Source of the DNA: JAJPKR01 sp050746125
Lineage (GTDB): Bacteria; Acidobacteriota; Terriglobia; Terriglobales; SCQP01
Direction: 5' to 3'
Length of the DNA: 64,000 nucleotides
Assembly: GCA_050746125.1 (NCBI GenBank)
Contig: JBOGKX010000195.1
Coordinates: 5,538 to 69,537, forward strand
In this document: piece by piece, positions 16,903 to 26,767 of the stretch
Layout of the letters: each line of letters begins with the position of its first letter
Numbering within the stretch: the first letter of the stretch is position 1
Made by a program: the position numbers and the translations under genes
Notes under the pieces: model-generated
Databases searched by the model: none
What the model was told of the DNA's origin: nothing
What the model saw: the letters and a program-made list of their open reading frames with translations, nothing else

Positions 16903-18843
16903 ATGCTTAATTTTTTTCGGCGCAAGGACGCGACGGCACGCTATATGCTGGGCGGCATATTGGTGATCATTTGTTTCGCCATGGTGATGTTTCTGATCCC
17001 CGGCTTCGGCGGCGGCAACACCGGACAACCGGGCGGGGTCGACACCTTGGCCAGCGTCGGCTCGCGCGCCATCACGGTCGGCAATTTCCAAAGCCGCTTC
17101 AACCAGTTGCAGCAGACTGGGCGTCTGCCCGCGCAGCTCATCCCGCTCTACGGCCAGCAGATCGTACAGAACTTGATCATGCAAGACGCGCTGGCGTTGG
17201 CGGCGCAGCGCATGGGCTTCAGCGCCAGCCGCCAGGAAGTGGCGGCGGCGATCCGCCGGGAAATACCGCAGCTATTCCCCAACGGCGCTTTCGTGGGCGA
17301 AACCGCCTATGAGGATTACATCCAAAACTCGCAGCAAATGACGGTCGCGGAGTTCGAGCGGAAGGTGCGCGACCAGGTGATGGTACAGAAGCTCTATGAC
17401 CTGGTCACGGACGGCGCGCGAGTGAGCGAGGCCGAAGTTCACCAGGCCTACGTCCGCCAATTTGCGAAAGCGGTGTTCGATTACGTCATTCTCGACCCGG
17501 AGGCGCTGGCCGCGCGCGTGCCGGTGACGCGGGCGGCGCTGGCAAGCTACTACAAGGCAAACGAGAGCAAATACCTGGCGCCCGAGCGCCGCACGATGCA
17601 GTTACTGATCGCCGATCGCTCGCAATTCGCGGCCCGCGTGAAGGTGACGCCGGCGGACGCGCGCCAGTACTACCAAGCCAATATCGCTAGCTACACGTTT
17701 CCAGAGCGGGTGCGCCTGGCGCATATTCTGTACAAAACCGCCGGAGATTCCCCCGCGCAGACCGCCCAGGCCAAACAGCAGGCGCAAGCGACACTGGATC
17801 AATTGCACCATGGCGCCCGTTTCGCCGATCTGGCGAAAAAATCCTCGCAAGACGATGCCTCGGCCAGCCAAGGCGGCGAGTTGGGCTGGATCTCGCGCGG
17901 GCGGATGTATCCCTCGGTCGAGCAGGTGGCCTTCAGCTTGCCGGCGGGCCAGACCAGCGACGTGATCACGACCCCCTACGGCTTCGAGATCGTCAAGGTC
18001 GAGGCGCACCAGGCGGCGCACGTGGAGTCATTCGACCAGGTCGCGCCGCAGATCACTCAACAGCTGCAACAGCAGCAAGCGGTGGCACAGGCCCAGCACG
18101 CCATGGATCAGGCCCGGTTGGAGGCGGCCAGCACGCCCTTGCCGCAAGTGGCGCGCCAGTACGGACTGCAATTCTTGACCACGCCGCCGCTGAGCCGCAC
18201 CGACCCGGTCACCGGCATCGGCATCAACGAAGAGTTCGAAAACGACGTCTTCACCGCGGCGCTCCAGGCCATCACCCCGGTCGTGAAGGTGCCTGCCGGC
18301 TTCGCCATGGCCAAGGTCGCGGCCATCCAGCCGCCGGCCATCCAGCCATTGAGCGCCGTGCAGGATCAAGTAGAGCGCGATTATCGCCGCCAACAGGCGA
18401 CGACTCTGGCGGCGCAATACGCCGACCAGTTGCATAAGAAGGCGGCGAGCGTGGGCTTGAAGGCAGCAGCCGCGTCCTTGCAATTGAAAGTCGCCGCCAG
18501 TCCCTCGCTGGGCGCGGATGGAACCCTGCCCGACGCCGGACCGATCTCCAGTTTCGCCCCCCGCTTGTTCGCGCTGAAGCCGGGCCAAGTGGGGCCGGTG
18601 GCCAAGATTGCCGACCGCAACATCGAACTGGTCTATCAGCTGGTTTCGTTGCAGCAGCCGCCGCCCGGCGATTTCGCCAAGCAAGCGCCCGCCATCCGCG
18701 ATTCCCTGCTTGCCGCGAAGCAGCAGATGGCGTTTACCGCCTATGCCGACCAATTGCGCGACCGCTTGACCAAGGACGGCACGATTAAAGTCAATGAGGA
18801 TTTGGTGAAGTCCACCTTGGGGTCGCTGAGCCAAGGATCGTAG
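16903..18843 (+). CDS. SurA/PpiD-like peptidyl-prolyl cis-trans isomerase
   Basis: A 646-residue membrane-anchored periplasmic folding factor. The ATG at 16903 (MLNFFRRKD) precedes one membrane segment (about residues 14-34) with a positive cytoplasmic side; residues 45-200 resemble the SurA_N helical chaperone domain, and about 268-375 form a parvulin PpiC domain (RLAHILYKTA, FADLAKKSSQD, GGELGWISRGRM, YGFEIVKVEAH). A degenerate second PpiC-like region may follow near 530-620. The layout is that of PpiD, which helps proteins leaving the Sec channel. It stands before asd but is separated by only 22 bases. Confidence 0.9.
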   Translation: MLNFFRRKDATARYMLGGILVIICFAMVMFLIPGFGGGNTGQPGGVDTLASVGSRAITVGNFQSRFNQLQQTGRLPAQLIPLYGQQIVQNLIMQDALALAAQRMGFSASRQEVAAAIRREIPQLFPNGAFVGETAYEDYIQNSQQMTVAEFERKVRDQVMVQKLYDLVTDGARVSEAEVHQAYVRQFAKAVFDYVILDPEALAARVPVTRAALASYYKANESKYLAPERRTMQLLIADRSQFAARVKVTPADARQYYQANIASYTFPERVRLAHILYKTAGDSPAQTAQAKQQAQATLDQLHHGARFADLAKKSSQDDASASQGGELGWISRGRMYPSVEQVAFSLPAGQTSDVITTPYGFEIVKVEAHQAAHVESFDQVAPQITQQLQQQQAVAQAQHAMDQARLEAASTPLPQVARQYGLQFLTTPPLSRTDPVTGIGINEEFENDVFTAALQAITPVVKVPAGFAMAKVAAIQPPAIQPLSAVQDQVERDYRRQQATTLAAQYADQLHKKAASVGLKAAAASLQLKVAASPSLGADGTLPDAGPISSFAPRLFALKPGQVGPVAKIADRNIELVYQLVSLQQPPPGDFAKQAPAIRDSLLAAKQQMAFTAYADQLRDRLTKDGTIKVNEDLVKSTLGSLSQGS

Positions 18844-18865
18844 GCGGCCGGCCTACGCCATTGCG

Positions 18866-19918
18866 ATGAAAGATAAGATTCGCGTTGGAATCCTCGGCGC
18901 AACCGGAGTCGTAGGCCAGCGCCTGCTGAGCTTGCTGGCCGACCATCCCTGGTTCGAGCCGGCTTGGCTTGCCGCTTCGGAGCGCTCGCGGGGGCTAGCC
19001 TACGGCGAGGCCGCGCACTGGCATCTCAAGACGCCGCTGCCGGCCCGCTTCGCCGCCCTGCCGCTGCGCGAAGCGCGGCCGGACGACTGTGACGCACGCC
19101 TCGTCTTCTCCGCCTTGGATGCCGCCGTGGCTGCCGAGTTGGAGCCGCGCTTCGCGGCGGCGGGACACCTCGTCGTCTCGAACTCCAGCGCCCTGCGCAT
19201 GCGCGCGGATGTGCCGCTGCTGGTTCCGGAAGTCAACCCCGACCATCTGAACCTGCTGCGCTGCCAGCCCGATTATCGCCGCACCCGCGGCGGCGTGATT
19301 ACCAATCCCAACTGCGCGACGGTGGGCTTGGTGCTGGCGCTAGCGCCCCTCGAACGCGCCTTCGGCGTCGATCGGGTGTTCGTGGTGACGATGCAGGCGA
19401 TTTCCGGCGCCGGCTATCCCGGCGTCGCTTCACTCGACATTCTCGGCAACGTCATTCCTTACATCGCCAAGGAAGAAGAGAAAGTCGAGAGCGAAGCGGC
19501 CAAAATTCTCGGCCGACTCGACGGCGACGGCGCCATCGCGCCCGCCGGCTTCACCGTTTCCGCGCAGTGCAATCGAGTCGCGGTGGAAGACGGGCACTTG
19601 GAGTCGGTCTCGGTAAAGCTCAAACGTCCGGCCTCGCTCGAGGAGGTAAAGAGCGCGTTCGAGGGATTTCGCGGCCGGCCGCAGGAACTGGGCTTGCCCA
19701 CGGCGCCGGAGCGTCCGCTGCTCGTCGCCGCCGCGCCCGATCGGCCGCAGCCCCGCGCCGACGCCGAGAGCGGCGCGGGCATGAGCGCGGTGGTAGGGCG
19801 GCTGCGCCCTTGCCCGCTGTTCGATTGGAAGTTCACCGTCCTTTCCCACAACACCATTCGCGGCGCGGCCGGCGCAGCCCTACTCAACGCCGAACTGCTG
19901 CATGCGGAGGATTTCTAG
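18866..19918 (+). CDS. asd: aspartate-semialdehyde dehydrogenase
   Basis: A 350-residue NADP-dependent enzyme converting aspartyl phosphate to aspartate semialdehyde for Lys/Thr/Met synthesis. GATGVVGQRL (11-20) binds NADP; the catalytic Cys150 sits in TNPNCATVG; SGAGYPGV follows. The sequence resembles the longer archaeal/fungal type rather than E. coli Asd. It is followed by lysC after 11 bases, so two consecutive steps of the pathway are co-transcribed. Confidence 0.94.
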   Translation: MKDKIRVGILGATGVVGQRLLSLLADHPWFEPAWLAASERSRGLAYGEAAHWHLKTPLPARFAALPLREARPDDCDARLVFSALDAAVAAELEPRFAAAGHLVVSNSSALRMRADVPLLVPEVNPDHLNLLRCQPDYRRTRGGVITNPNCATVGLVLALAPLERAFGVDRVFVVTMQAISGAGYPGVASLDILGNVIPYIAKEEEKVESEAAKILGRLDGDGAIAPAGFTVSAQCNRVAVEDGHLESVSVKLKRPASLEEVKSAFEGFRGRPQELGLPTAPERPLLVAAAPDRPQPRADAESGAGMSAVVGRLRPCPLFDWKFTVLSHNTIRGAAGAALLNAELLHAEDF

Positions 19919-19929
19919 CCGGCAGCGCC

Positions 19930-21408
19930 ATGATTGTTCTCAAGTTTGGCGGCACCTCGGTCGAAGACGCCGCTGCCCTCGAGCGGCTTGGCGCCATCGT
20001 GCGTAATCGCCTGCCGGAGCGGCCGGTGCTGGTGGTCTCGGCGCTGGCGGGCATCACCGACCGCTTGGTGGAATTGAGCGCGCTGGCGTTGCATCGGCAG
20101 ACGGAGTTTTGCGAGCGCAGTTTGCAGGCGCTGCGCCGCCGCCACTTGGAAACGCTGGCGGCATTGGCTGGCGGACCGCCACCGCCCGCCGAGCAGGCCG
20201 CGATCGAAGGACTGTGCGACGAATTGACGCAATTGCTGAGCGGCGTTGCCGCCGTGGGCGAACTGACGCCGCGTACCCGCGATGCGGTACTGTCGTTTGG
20301 CGAGCGACTCTCTCCCAGTCTGGTCCGCTTCGCCTTGGAGCGTGGCGGCCTGCCCGCGGTCGAGACCGACGCCCGGCGCATCATCGTCACCGACGAGCGA
20401 TTCAATCAGGCCCGACCCTTGCCCGCCGAGACGCAGCGGCGAGCGGAGGAGCAGTTGCGGCCGCTGCTGAGCGCGGGGGCGGTGCCGGTCTTAGGTGGCT
20501 TCATCGGCGCCACGCAGAATGGCATCGGAACCACGCTGGGGCGCGGCGGATCGGATTTTTCCGCCTCGCTGCTGGGAGCCGCCCTCGATGCCGAACGCGT
20601 CGAAATCTGGACCGACGTGGATGGGATGTTGACCGCCGACCCGCGCGTCTGCCCGGCGGCGCGGCGGATTCCCCGCATTTCCTTCGTCGAGGCGGCCGAG
20701 TCGGCCTATTACGGGGCGAAGGTGCTGCATCCGGCTTCGCTATTGCCGGCCATGCAGAAGAACATTCCGGTCTGGGTGCTGAACTCGCGGCGATGGCTGC
20801 CCGGCCCGCCCGATCCGCGCCGCACCGGCACACTGATCACCGCCCGCCCGCTGGCACGCCGCGACGGACCGCCTAGCCCCCGACATGGCACCGTGGCTTG
20901 CATTTCCTCCAAGCGGCGCATCGCCGTGATCGATATCGTCTCGACGCGCATGCTGCTGGCGCATGGCTTCATGAAGGCCATCTTCGACGTTTTTGCCGCC
21001 CACCAGTGCCCGATCGACATGATCTCGACCTCGGAAGTCAGCGTCTCGGTGACCGTCAGCGAGGTCGAGAAAGTACCCGCCATCGCCGACGATCTGGGGC
21101 GGTTTGCCGACGTCCGCTACGAGGGCCGCAAGGCGATCCTTTGCCTGGTTGGCGAGGCCATGCGCAACACTCCCGGCGTGGCCGCGGCGGTCTTCGCCGC
21201 CCTCGACGGCATCAACGTGCGCATGATTTCGCAGGGCGCGTCGGAGGTAAACATCGGCTTCGTGATCGAAGACGACGACGTACCGCTGGCCGTCGAGCGG
21301 CTGCACCGGCAATTCTTCGGCGCCGACCCAACCGCCGAGCAGGAAGGAGACGGCCTAGCGCAAACGGCGTCGGGCGAGCGCGCGATCCAGGGCGGCGATG
21401 GGCGCTGA
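19930..21408 (+). CDS. lysC: aspartate kinase, monofunctional
   Basis: A 492-residue kinase for the first step of the aspartate pathway. KFGGTSVED (5-13) binds ATP/aspartate, with GRGGSDFSAS and the DVDGMLTADPR segment later. The C-terminal third (about 330-475) holds two ACT domains, which in this family bind lysine or threonine for feedback control. The ATG at 19930 is chosen; the long frame upstream is inside asd. No homoserine dehydrogenase domain is fused. The last ~25 residues are non-conserved. Confidence 0.94.
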   Translation: MIVLKFGGTSVEDAAALERLGAIVRNRLPERPVLVVSALAGITDRLVELSALALHRQTEFCERSLQALRRRHLETLAALAGGPPPPAEQAAIEGLCDELTQLLSGVAAVGELTPRTRDAVLSFGERLSPSLVRFALERGGLPAVETDARRIIVTDERFNQARPLPAETQRRAEEQLRPLLSAGAVPVLGGFIGATQNGIGTTLGRGGSDFSASLLGAALDAERVEIWTDVDGMLTADPRVCPAARRIPRISFVEAAESAYYGAKVLHPASLLPAMQKNIPVWVLNSRRWLPGPPDPRRTGTLITARPLARRDGPPSPRHGTVACISSKRRIAVIDIVSTRMLLAHGFMKAIFDVFAAHQCPIDMISTSEVSVSVTVSEVEKVPAIADDLGRFADVRYEGRKAILCLVGEAMRNTPGVAAAVFAALDGINVRMISQGASEVNIGFVIEDDDVPLAVERLHRQFFGADPTAEQEGDGLAQTASGERAIQGGDGR

Positions 21409-21482
21409 TCGCCAGCCAGCCGGCCCTTCCCCGCGTTTGGGGGAATTGCCCTCCGCGCCGCCACGCCGCTAGCATCGCGGCC

Positions 21483-21866
21483 ATGACCTGCCGCTTCGCT
21501 CGCCTGCTGTCTTGTCTCGCCCTTCTCTGCGCCACGGGCTGGAGCGTGCCGCCCCGCCCGCGGCTCGCCGTCAACGGCGGGTCGCAGAGCGAGGCGGCGG
21601 AAAAGGTTTTGCTCTCCTCGTGCCCGGCCGTGCGGGTGACGACCGCGCGCGGCGCCGCCGATTACATTTTTTCGCTCGACCATCAAGCCTGGAGCCTCAA
21701 CCACTGGAAGCATGATCGTTGGGATCTCGCTCGCGCCAACGGCGACGTGATTGCCAGCGGCTCCGCGTCCTCCGTAGCCCGCGCCGCCAAAGCCGCCTGC
21801 GCCGCAGTCGCCACAGACCTCGCCTCTCGCCGCGCGCCCGCGACGCTGCCGGCAAGCGCACAATAA
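21483..21866 (+). CDS. small exported protein of unknown function
   Basis: An ATG at 21483 begins a typical Sec signal peptide (MTCRFARLLSCLALLCATG, cleavage near residues 20-25) and a mature part of about 100 residues with two cysteines. The segment AVRVTTARGAADYIFSLDHQ (in part) followed by KHDRWDLARANGDVI looks like a small alpha/beta domain. The gene lies 74 bases after lysC and 44 before the FAD reductase. No family was recognised. The signal peptide and consistent codon use support it as real. Confidence 0.55.
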   Translation: MTCRFARLLSCLALLCATGWSVPPRPRLAVNGGSQSEAAEKVLLSSCPAVRVTTARGAADYIFSLDHQAWSLNHWKHDRWDLARANGDVIASGSASSVARAAKAACAAVATDLASRRAPATLPASAQ

Positions 21867-21910
21867 ATAAGGCGCAAAGGGACGCGACACTGCCCTCGCC
21901 GGGAGGATGC

Positions 21911-23113
21911 ATGGCAGAAGAACGCTATCAGTACGTGATTATCGGCGGAGGATTGACGGGTGGCTGGGCAATCGACGGCATTCGCGAGCGCGATGGGCAG
22001 GGCTCGATCGCTATGCTGAGCACCGAGGCGGATCCGCCTTACGATCGGCCGCCGCTGACGAAGCAGCTTTGGAAGGGCGACACCAAGCTCGACGACATTT
22101 TCATTCATCCGCGCGATTACTACTCCCAGCACGGCGTCACCCTGCGGCTGGAGACGCGCGTTAGCGTGATCGATCCTCGCGAACATGTCGTGCGCGACCA
22201 GCGCGGCACGACCTATCGCTACCAGAAGCTGTTGCTCGCCACCGGCGGCACGCCCCGCCGCCTGAACATTCCCGGCGGGGATGCGGAAGGTATTTGGTAC
22301 TACCGCACTGCCGCCGATTACCGCAGCTTGCGCAGCGCGGCCCAAGCCGGCCGCTCCGCTCTGATCATCGGCGGCGGTTTCATCGGCTCGGAGCTGGCGG
22401 CGGCGCTGGCCATGAACGGCCTGCGCGTCACGCTGCTGTTTCCCGAGCGGTACTTAGTGTCGAGGGTTTTTCCGGAAGGGCTGGGAACGGCGCTTACCGC
22501 CGCCTATCGAGCCAAGGGCGTCGAGATCGTCTGTGGCGACGCGCCGGTCGGAATCGAGCGGAAGGGCGCCGGATACGAGGCAAAAACGCGCAGCGGGCGT
22601 ACGATCGCGGCCGATTTGGTGGCCATCGGCATCGGCATCGCCCCCAACCTCGAGTTGGCCAAGGCCGCCGGCCTCGAGGGCGGCAACGGGATCGTCGTCA
22701 ACGACCGTTTGCGGACAAGCGACCCGGACATTTTCGCCGCCGGCGACTGCGCCTATTTTCCCGAGGCGGTGTTAGGCCCGCGCCGCATCGAGCATTGGGA
22801 CTGCGCCGTCAGCCAGGGCAAGCACGCCGGCCGCAATCTGGCGGGAGCGGACCTGCCCTTCACGGATTTGCCGTTTTTCTACTCGGACCTTTTCGAGTTT
22901 GGCTATGAGGCGGTCGGCGAGGTGGAGAGCCGCCTGGAAACCTTCGCCGCGTGGCAAGAGGAAAACAAGACCGGAGTGATCTATTACCTGGGCGAGGGCC
23001 GTGTGCGCGGCGCCATGATGTGCAACGTGTGGGAGAAGGTCGAGGCGGCGCGCGCGCTGATACGCTCGCAGCGAACCATGTCGCGGAGCGAACTGCAGAA
23101 CGCCATCCAGTAG
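21911..23113 (+). CDS. FAD-dependent pyridine nucleotide-disulfide-type oxidoreductase (ferredoxin/rubredoxin reductase-like)
   Basis: A 400-residue flavoprotein. The FAD site IIGGGLTGG (10-18), the second dinucleotide site IIGGGFIGSE for NAD(P)H, and the ATG-like TSDPDIFAAGDCAYF motif that closes the FAD site are in order. No redox-active CxxxxC is present, so it belongs with ferredoxin reductase/AIF-like proteins that pass electrons to a separate partner. The start follows GGGAGG at 21901. It precedes ackA by 24 bases; whether it works with the phosphoketolase route is unclear. Confidence 0.87.
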   Translation: MAEERYQYVIIGGGLTGGWAIDGIRERDGQGSIAMLSTEADPPYDRPPLTKQLWKGDTKLDDIFIHPRDYYSQHGVTLRLETRVSVIDPREHVVRDQRGTTYRYQKLLLATGGTPRRLNIPGGDAEGIWYYRTAADYRSLRSAAQAGRSALIIGGGFIGSELAAALAMNGLRVTLLFPERYLVSRVFPEGLGTALTAAYRAKGVEIVCGDAPVGIERKGAGYEAKTRSGRTIAADLVAIGIGIAPNLELAKAAGLEGGNGIVVNDRLRTSDPDIFAAGDCAYFPEAVLGPRRIEHWDCAVSQGKHAGRNLAGADLPFTDLPFFYSDLFEFGYEAVGEVESRLETFAAWQEENKTGVIYYLGEGRVRGAMMCNVWEKVEAARALIRSQRTMSRSELQNAIQ

Positions 23114-23137
23114 CCTGCGCGGGCGAGGCGCGATCCG

Positions 23138-24322
23138 TTGCGCGTGCTGACCGTCAACACGGGGTCCTCAAGTCTGAAGACCGGCCTGTACGATTTGGCC
23201 GAGGAGCCGGTTGCGCTCTTCACCTGCACCGCCGACGCGATCGGCGCCGCGTCGAGCCGGCTGCGCATCCGCGGGCGGGAGGGCACGGCGGCGCTCGATT
23301 CCGACGCTTCCTTGCGCAGCCATGATGCGGCGCTGACCGCCTTTTTGGAGTGGCTTGGGCAGCGAGGCGAGGCGGGGCGCTTCGATGGCGCCGGCCACCG
23401 CATCGTGGTGGGGAGCGGGGAGTTTCTCGCCCCGCGCCGCTTGGCATCTCCGGCGCTAGCCCGCCTCGCGGCACTGGTGCCGCTCGCGCCCGATCACCTG
23501 CCGCAAGCCCTGGCGGCCATCGCCGCGGTGGAAGACGCTCACCCCGGCATGCCGCAGGCGACTTGCTCGGATTCGTTTTTCCATCGCAGCCTGCCGGCGG
23601 CGGCGCGGCTTCTGCCCCTGCCACGCGAGTGGCGCGAGCGCGGCGTGGCGCGCTGGGGCTTTCATGGGCTCTCCTGCGAATCGGCGCTGCGCGCGCTACG
23701 CCGCCTCGATCCCGCCGCCGCCGCCGGCAGGCTGGTCGTAGCCCACCTCGGCAGCGGCGCCAGCTTGACGGCGATTCGCGGCGGGCAAAGCGTGGATACG
23801 ACCATGGGTTTGACGCCCGCCGGTGGATTGCTGATGTCCAGTCGCAGCGGCGACCTCGATCCCGGCATCTTGATTTATTTGCAGAGCAGCCAAGGGCTGG
23901 AGACCTCCGCCTTGAATCGCTTATTGAATCACGAGTCCGGGCTGGTGGGGCTTTCCGGCTCGAGCGGCGACATGCGTTTTCTTCTCTCGCAAAGCGACCG
24001 GCAGCCGGCGGCGGCACAGGCGGTCGCCTGCTTCGTGTGGCAAGCCAGAAAGTTCCTCGCCGCCATGGCCGCCACCCTGGGCGGAATTGAGACGCTGATC
24101 TTCACGGGTGGCATAGGCGAGCATGCGCCTGTCATCCGCGACGGCATTTGCCGCGACATGGAATGGATGGGGATCCGCCTCTCTCCGGAACACAACCGGG
24201 CCAGCGCGCCGGTCATCTCCGCGCCGGAAGCGGCGGTCACCGTGCGCGTGATCGCCGCCGACGAGGACCGCGAAATCGCGCGCCACACGGCGGCTGCGCT
24301 GGCCGCAGATATAGGAGGCTGA
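23138..24322 (+). CDS. ackA: acetate kinase
   Basis: A 394-residue ASKHA-fold kinase making ATP and acetate from acetyl phosphate. NTGSSSLK (7-14) is the phosphate-1 motif; GFHGLSCES, HLGSGAS, TMGLTPAGG and TGGIGEHA follow as in AckA. The only in-frame start ahead of the motif is TTG at 23138, preceded by GGGCGAGGC; such a weak start may limit expression. It sits three bases before xfp, the enzyme that makes its substrate. Confidence 0.94.
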   Translation: MRVLTVNTGSSSLKTGLYDLAEEPVALFTCTADAIGAASSRLRIRGREGTAALDSDASLRSHDAALTAFLEWLGQRGEAGRFDGAGHRIVVGSGEFLAPRRLASPALARLAALVPLAPDHLPQALAAIAAVEDAHPGMPQATCSDSFFHRSLPAAARLLPLPREWRERGVARWGFHGLSCESALRALRRLDPAAAAGRLVVAHLGSGASLTAIRGGQSVDTTMGLTPAGGLLMSSRSGDLDPGILIYLQSSQGLETSALNRLLNHESGLVGLSGSSGDMRFLLSQSDRQPAAAQAVACFVWQARKFLAAMAATLGGIETLIFTGGIGEHAPVIRDGICRDMEWMGIRLSPEHNRASAPVISAPEAAVTVRVIAADEDREIARHTAAALAADIGG

Positions 24323-24325
24323 CCC

Positions 24326-26767
24326 ATGTTTCGATTCGACACCACGATCTCCAGCGCCGTGCGCGCCCCCGCGCCGGGCCAACCGGCGCCGGAGCCCGGC
24401 CCCTTGAGCGAGCTGGAATTGTCGTGCCTGGACCGTTTTTGGCGTGCCGCCAATTACCTCACCGTCGGCCAGATCTATTTGCAGGCCAATCCCCTGCTGC
24501 GCGAGCCCTTGCGCGCGGAGCACATCAAGCCGCGCCTGCTTGGCCATTGGGGCACCTCGCCGGGTCTCAGCTTCATCTACGCTCACGCCAACCGCTTGAT
24601 CCGGGCACGCGACGTAAATGCCATCTTTTTGGCCGGCCCGGGGCACGGCGGCCCGGCGGTACTGGCCAACGTCTATCTCGAAGGAACCTACACCGAGATC
24701 TATCCGGAGGTGACGCGGGATCTGGCCGGAATGACTCGGCTGTTCCGGCGTTTCTCCACGCCCGGCGGCGTGCCCAGTCACGTCAGCGTGCCCACGCCGG
24801 GATCGATCCACGAAGGCGGCGAGCTGGGCTACGTGCTCTCCCATGCCTTCGGGGCGGTCTTCGACAATCCCGACTTGCTGGCGCTGGCGGTGGTGGGCGA
24901 TGGCGAATTCGAGACTGGACCCTTGGCGGGCTCTTGGCAGAGCGTGCACTTCCTCGACCCGGCGCGGGACGGAGCGGTACTTCCCGTTCTGCATCTCAAC
25001 GGTTACAAGATCGCCAACCCGACGGTTGCCGCCCGAACCCGCGACAGGCGCCTCGAAGGCTATTTCACCGCGCTCGGTTATACGCCGATTTGGGTGGAAG
25101 GCGCCGAGCCCGACGCGATGCATCAGGCGTTCGCCGCGGCGCTCGATACCTGCCATGACCGCATCCTCGCCATTCAGGCGGTGGCGCGTCGCGGACCGGC
25201 GCGTTACACGGCGCCGACGTGGCCGATGATCGTACTGCGCTCGCCCAAAGGCTGGACCGGGCCCAAGGAGTGGCATGGCCTGCCGCTCGAAGGCACTTTT
25301 CGCTCCCATCAAGTGCCGCTGGCGGCCGTGCGCAGCGATGCGGAACAGCTCCATATGCTGGAGACGTGGATGCGCTCCTATCGCCCGGAAGAGCTCTTTC
25401 TTGCCAACGGCGCGCCGGCCGACGACCTGCGCGCAATGGCGCCCGTTGGCGAGCGGCGGATGGGCGCGAATCCCCATGCCAACGGCGGCCGCTTGCTGCG
25501 GCCGCTGCAATTGCCCGAGCGGGCTCCCTATGCCGTGCCGGTTCCCGCGCCGGCGCAAGTGCGGCGCGAGTCCACCCGCGTGCTGGGCACGATGCTACGC
25601 GACGTCTATGCCGCCAATCCCGACAACTTTCGCCTCTTTTGCCCCGACGAATTGGCTTCCAACCGCCTCGACGCGGTGCTCGAGCAGACCAATCGCTGTT
25701 TCTTCGGCCCGACGATTCCGATTGACGATCATCTCGCCCCCAATGGCCGCGTCTTCGAGGTACTGAGCGAGCACCTATGCGAAGGCTGGCTCGAGGGCTA
25801 TCTACTTACCGGACGGCACGGCCTATTCGCTACCTACGAAGCTTTCGCGATGATCCCCGCTTCGATGGTCGTCCAGCACACCAAGTGGCTGGAAGCGGCG
25901 GGGCATTTGGCCTGGCGCGCCCCGATCGCTTCGCTCAATCTGCTGCTCACCTCCACCTGCTGGCGCAACGACCACAACGGCTTCAGCCATCAAGGACCGG
26001 GCTTGATCGATGTCGTGCTGTCGAAGCGGGGCAGCGTGGCGCGCATTTACCTGCCCCCCGACGCCAATTGCCTGCTTTCCGTCGCCGAGCATTGCTTGCG
26101 CAGCCGCAATTACGTCAATTTGATCGTGATCGACAAGCAACCACAGTTGCAATGGCTGGATGCGGCCGCCGCCGATCAACATTGCCGGCTGGGAGCTTCG
26201 ACCTGGAGCTGGGCGGGGAGCCGCGAGGGCCAGGACCAACCGGACATGGTGCTCGCCTGCGCGGGCGACATACCCACGCTCGAGACGGTGGCGGCAGCCG
26301 ATTGGCTCCGCCGGCGCGCGCCGGAACTGCGCTTTCGCCTGGTCAATGTCGTGGATTTGATGACGCTGTTTACCCCCGACGCGCATCCCCACGGCATGTC
26401 CCCGGAGGTGTTCCAGAATCTCTTCACGGCCGCGCAGCCGGTCATCTTCGCCTTTCACGGCTACCGGCGCGCCATCCACGAAATCGTGCACGGCCGCCCC
26501 AACGCCGAGCGTTTTCACGTGCGTGGATTCATCGAACAAGGGACCACCACCACGCCTTTCGACATGGTGGTGCTCAACGAAATGAGCCGATTCCACCTGG
26601 CATCCGAGGCGCTGCGGCGAGCCATGCCTGCCGGAGCCCGGCGCGACGCATTAATGAGCGAGTGTGCCGACGCAATCAAGAACGCCGTCGCCTACGCGCT
26701 GGAGCACTTCGAGGATCCGCCCGAGATTCGCGACTGGAGCTGGCCAGCCGACCATGACGGCGCTTAG
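24326..26767 (+). CDS. xfp: xylulose-5-phosphate/fructose-6-phosphate phosphoketolase
   Basis: An 813-residue thiamine-diphosphate enzyme that cleaves xylulose 5-phosphate (and often fructose 6-phosphate) with phosphate to acetyl phosphate and a shorter sugar phosphate. Seen are GHWGTSPG, GPGHGGPA, the TPP-binding GDGEFETGP (from about 191), and C-terminal blocks such as HNGFSHQGPG and the RGFIEQGTTTTPFD segment. Length fits full-size Xfp (about 790-830). It follows ackA after three bases. Its stop overlaps the stop of the convergent DUF2231 gene. Confidence 0.96.
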   Translation: MFRFDTTISSAVRAPAPGQPAPEPGPLSELELSCLDRFWRAANYLTVGQIYLQANPLLREPLRAEHIKPRLLGHWGTSPGLSFIYAHANRLIRARDVNAIFLAGPGHGGPAVLANVYLEGTYTEIYPEVTRDLAGMTRLFRRFSTPGGVPSHVSVPTPGSIHEGGELGYVLSHAFGAVFDNPDLLALAVVGDGEFETGPLAGSWQSVHFLDPARDGAVLPVLHLNGYKIANPTVAARTRDRRLEGYFTALGYTPIWVEGAEPDAMHQAFAAALDTCHDRILAIQAVARRGPARYTAPTWPMIVLRSPKGWTGPKEWHGLPLEGTFRSHQVPLAAVRSDAEQLHMLETWMRSYRPEELFLANGAPADDLRAMAPVGERRMGANPHANGGRLLRPLQLPERAPYAVPVPAPAQVRRESTRVLGTMLRDVYAANPDNFRLFCPDELASNRLDAVLEQTNRCFFGPTIPIDDHLAPNGRVFEVLSEHLCEGWLEGYLLTGRHGLFATYEAFAMIPASMVVQHTKWLEAAGHLAWRAPIASLNLLLTSTCWRNDHNGFSHQGPGLIDVVLSKRGSVARIYLPPDANCLLSVAEHCLRSRNYVNLIVIDKQPQLQWLDAAAADQHCRLGASTWSWAGSREGQDQPDMVLACAGDIPTLETVAAADWLRRRAPELRFRLVNVVDLMTLFTPDAHPHGMSPEVFQNLFTAAQPVIFAFHGYRRAIHEIVHGRPNAERFHVRGFIEQGTTTTPFDMVVLNEMSRFHLASEALRRAMPAGARRDALMSECADAIKNAVAYALEHFEDPPEIRDWSWPADHDGA

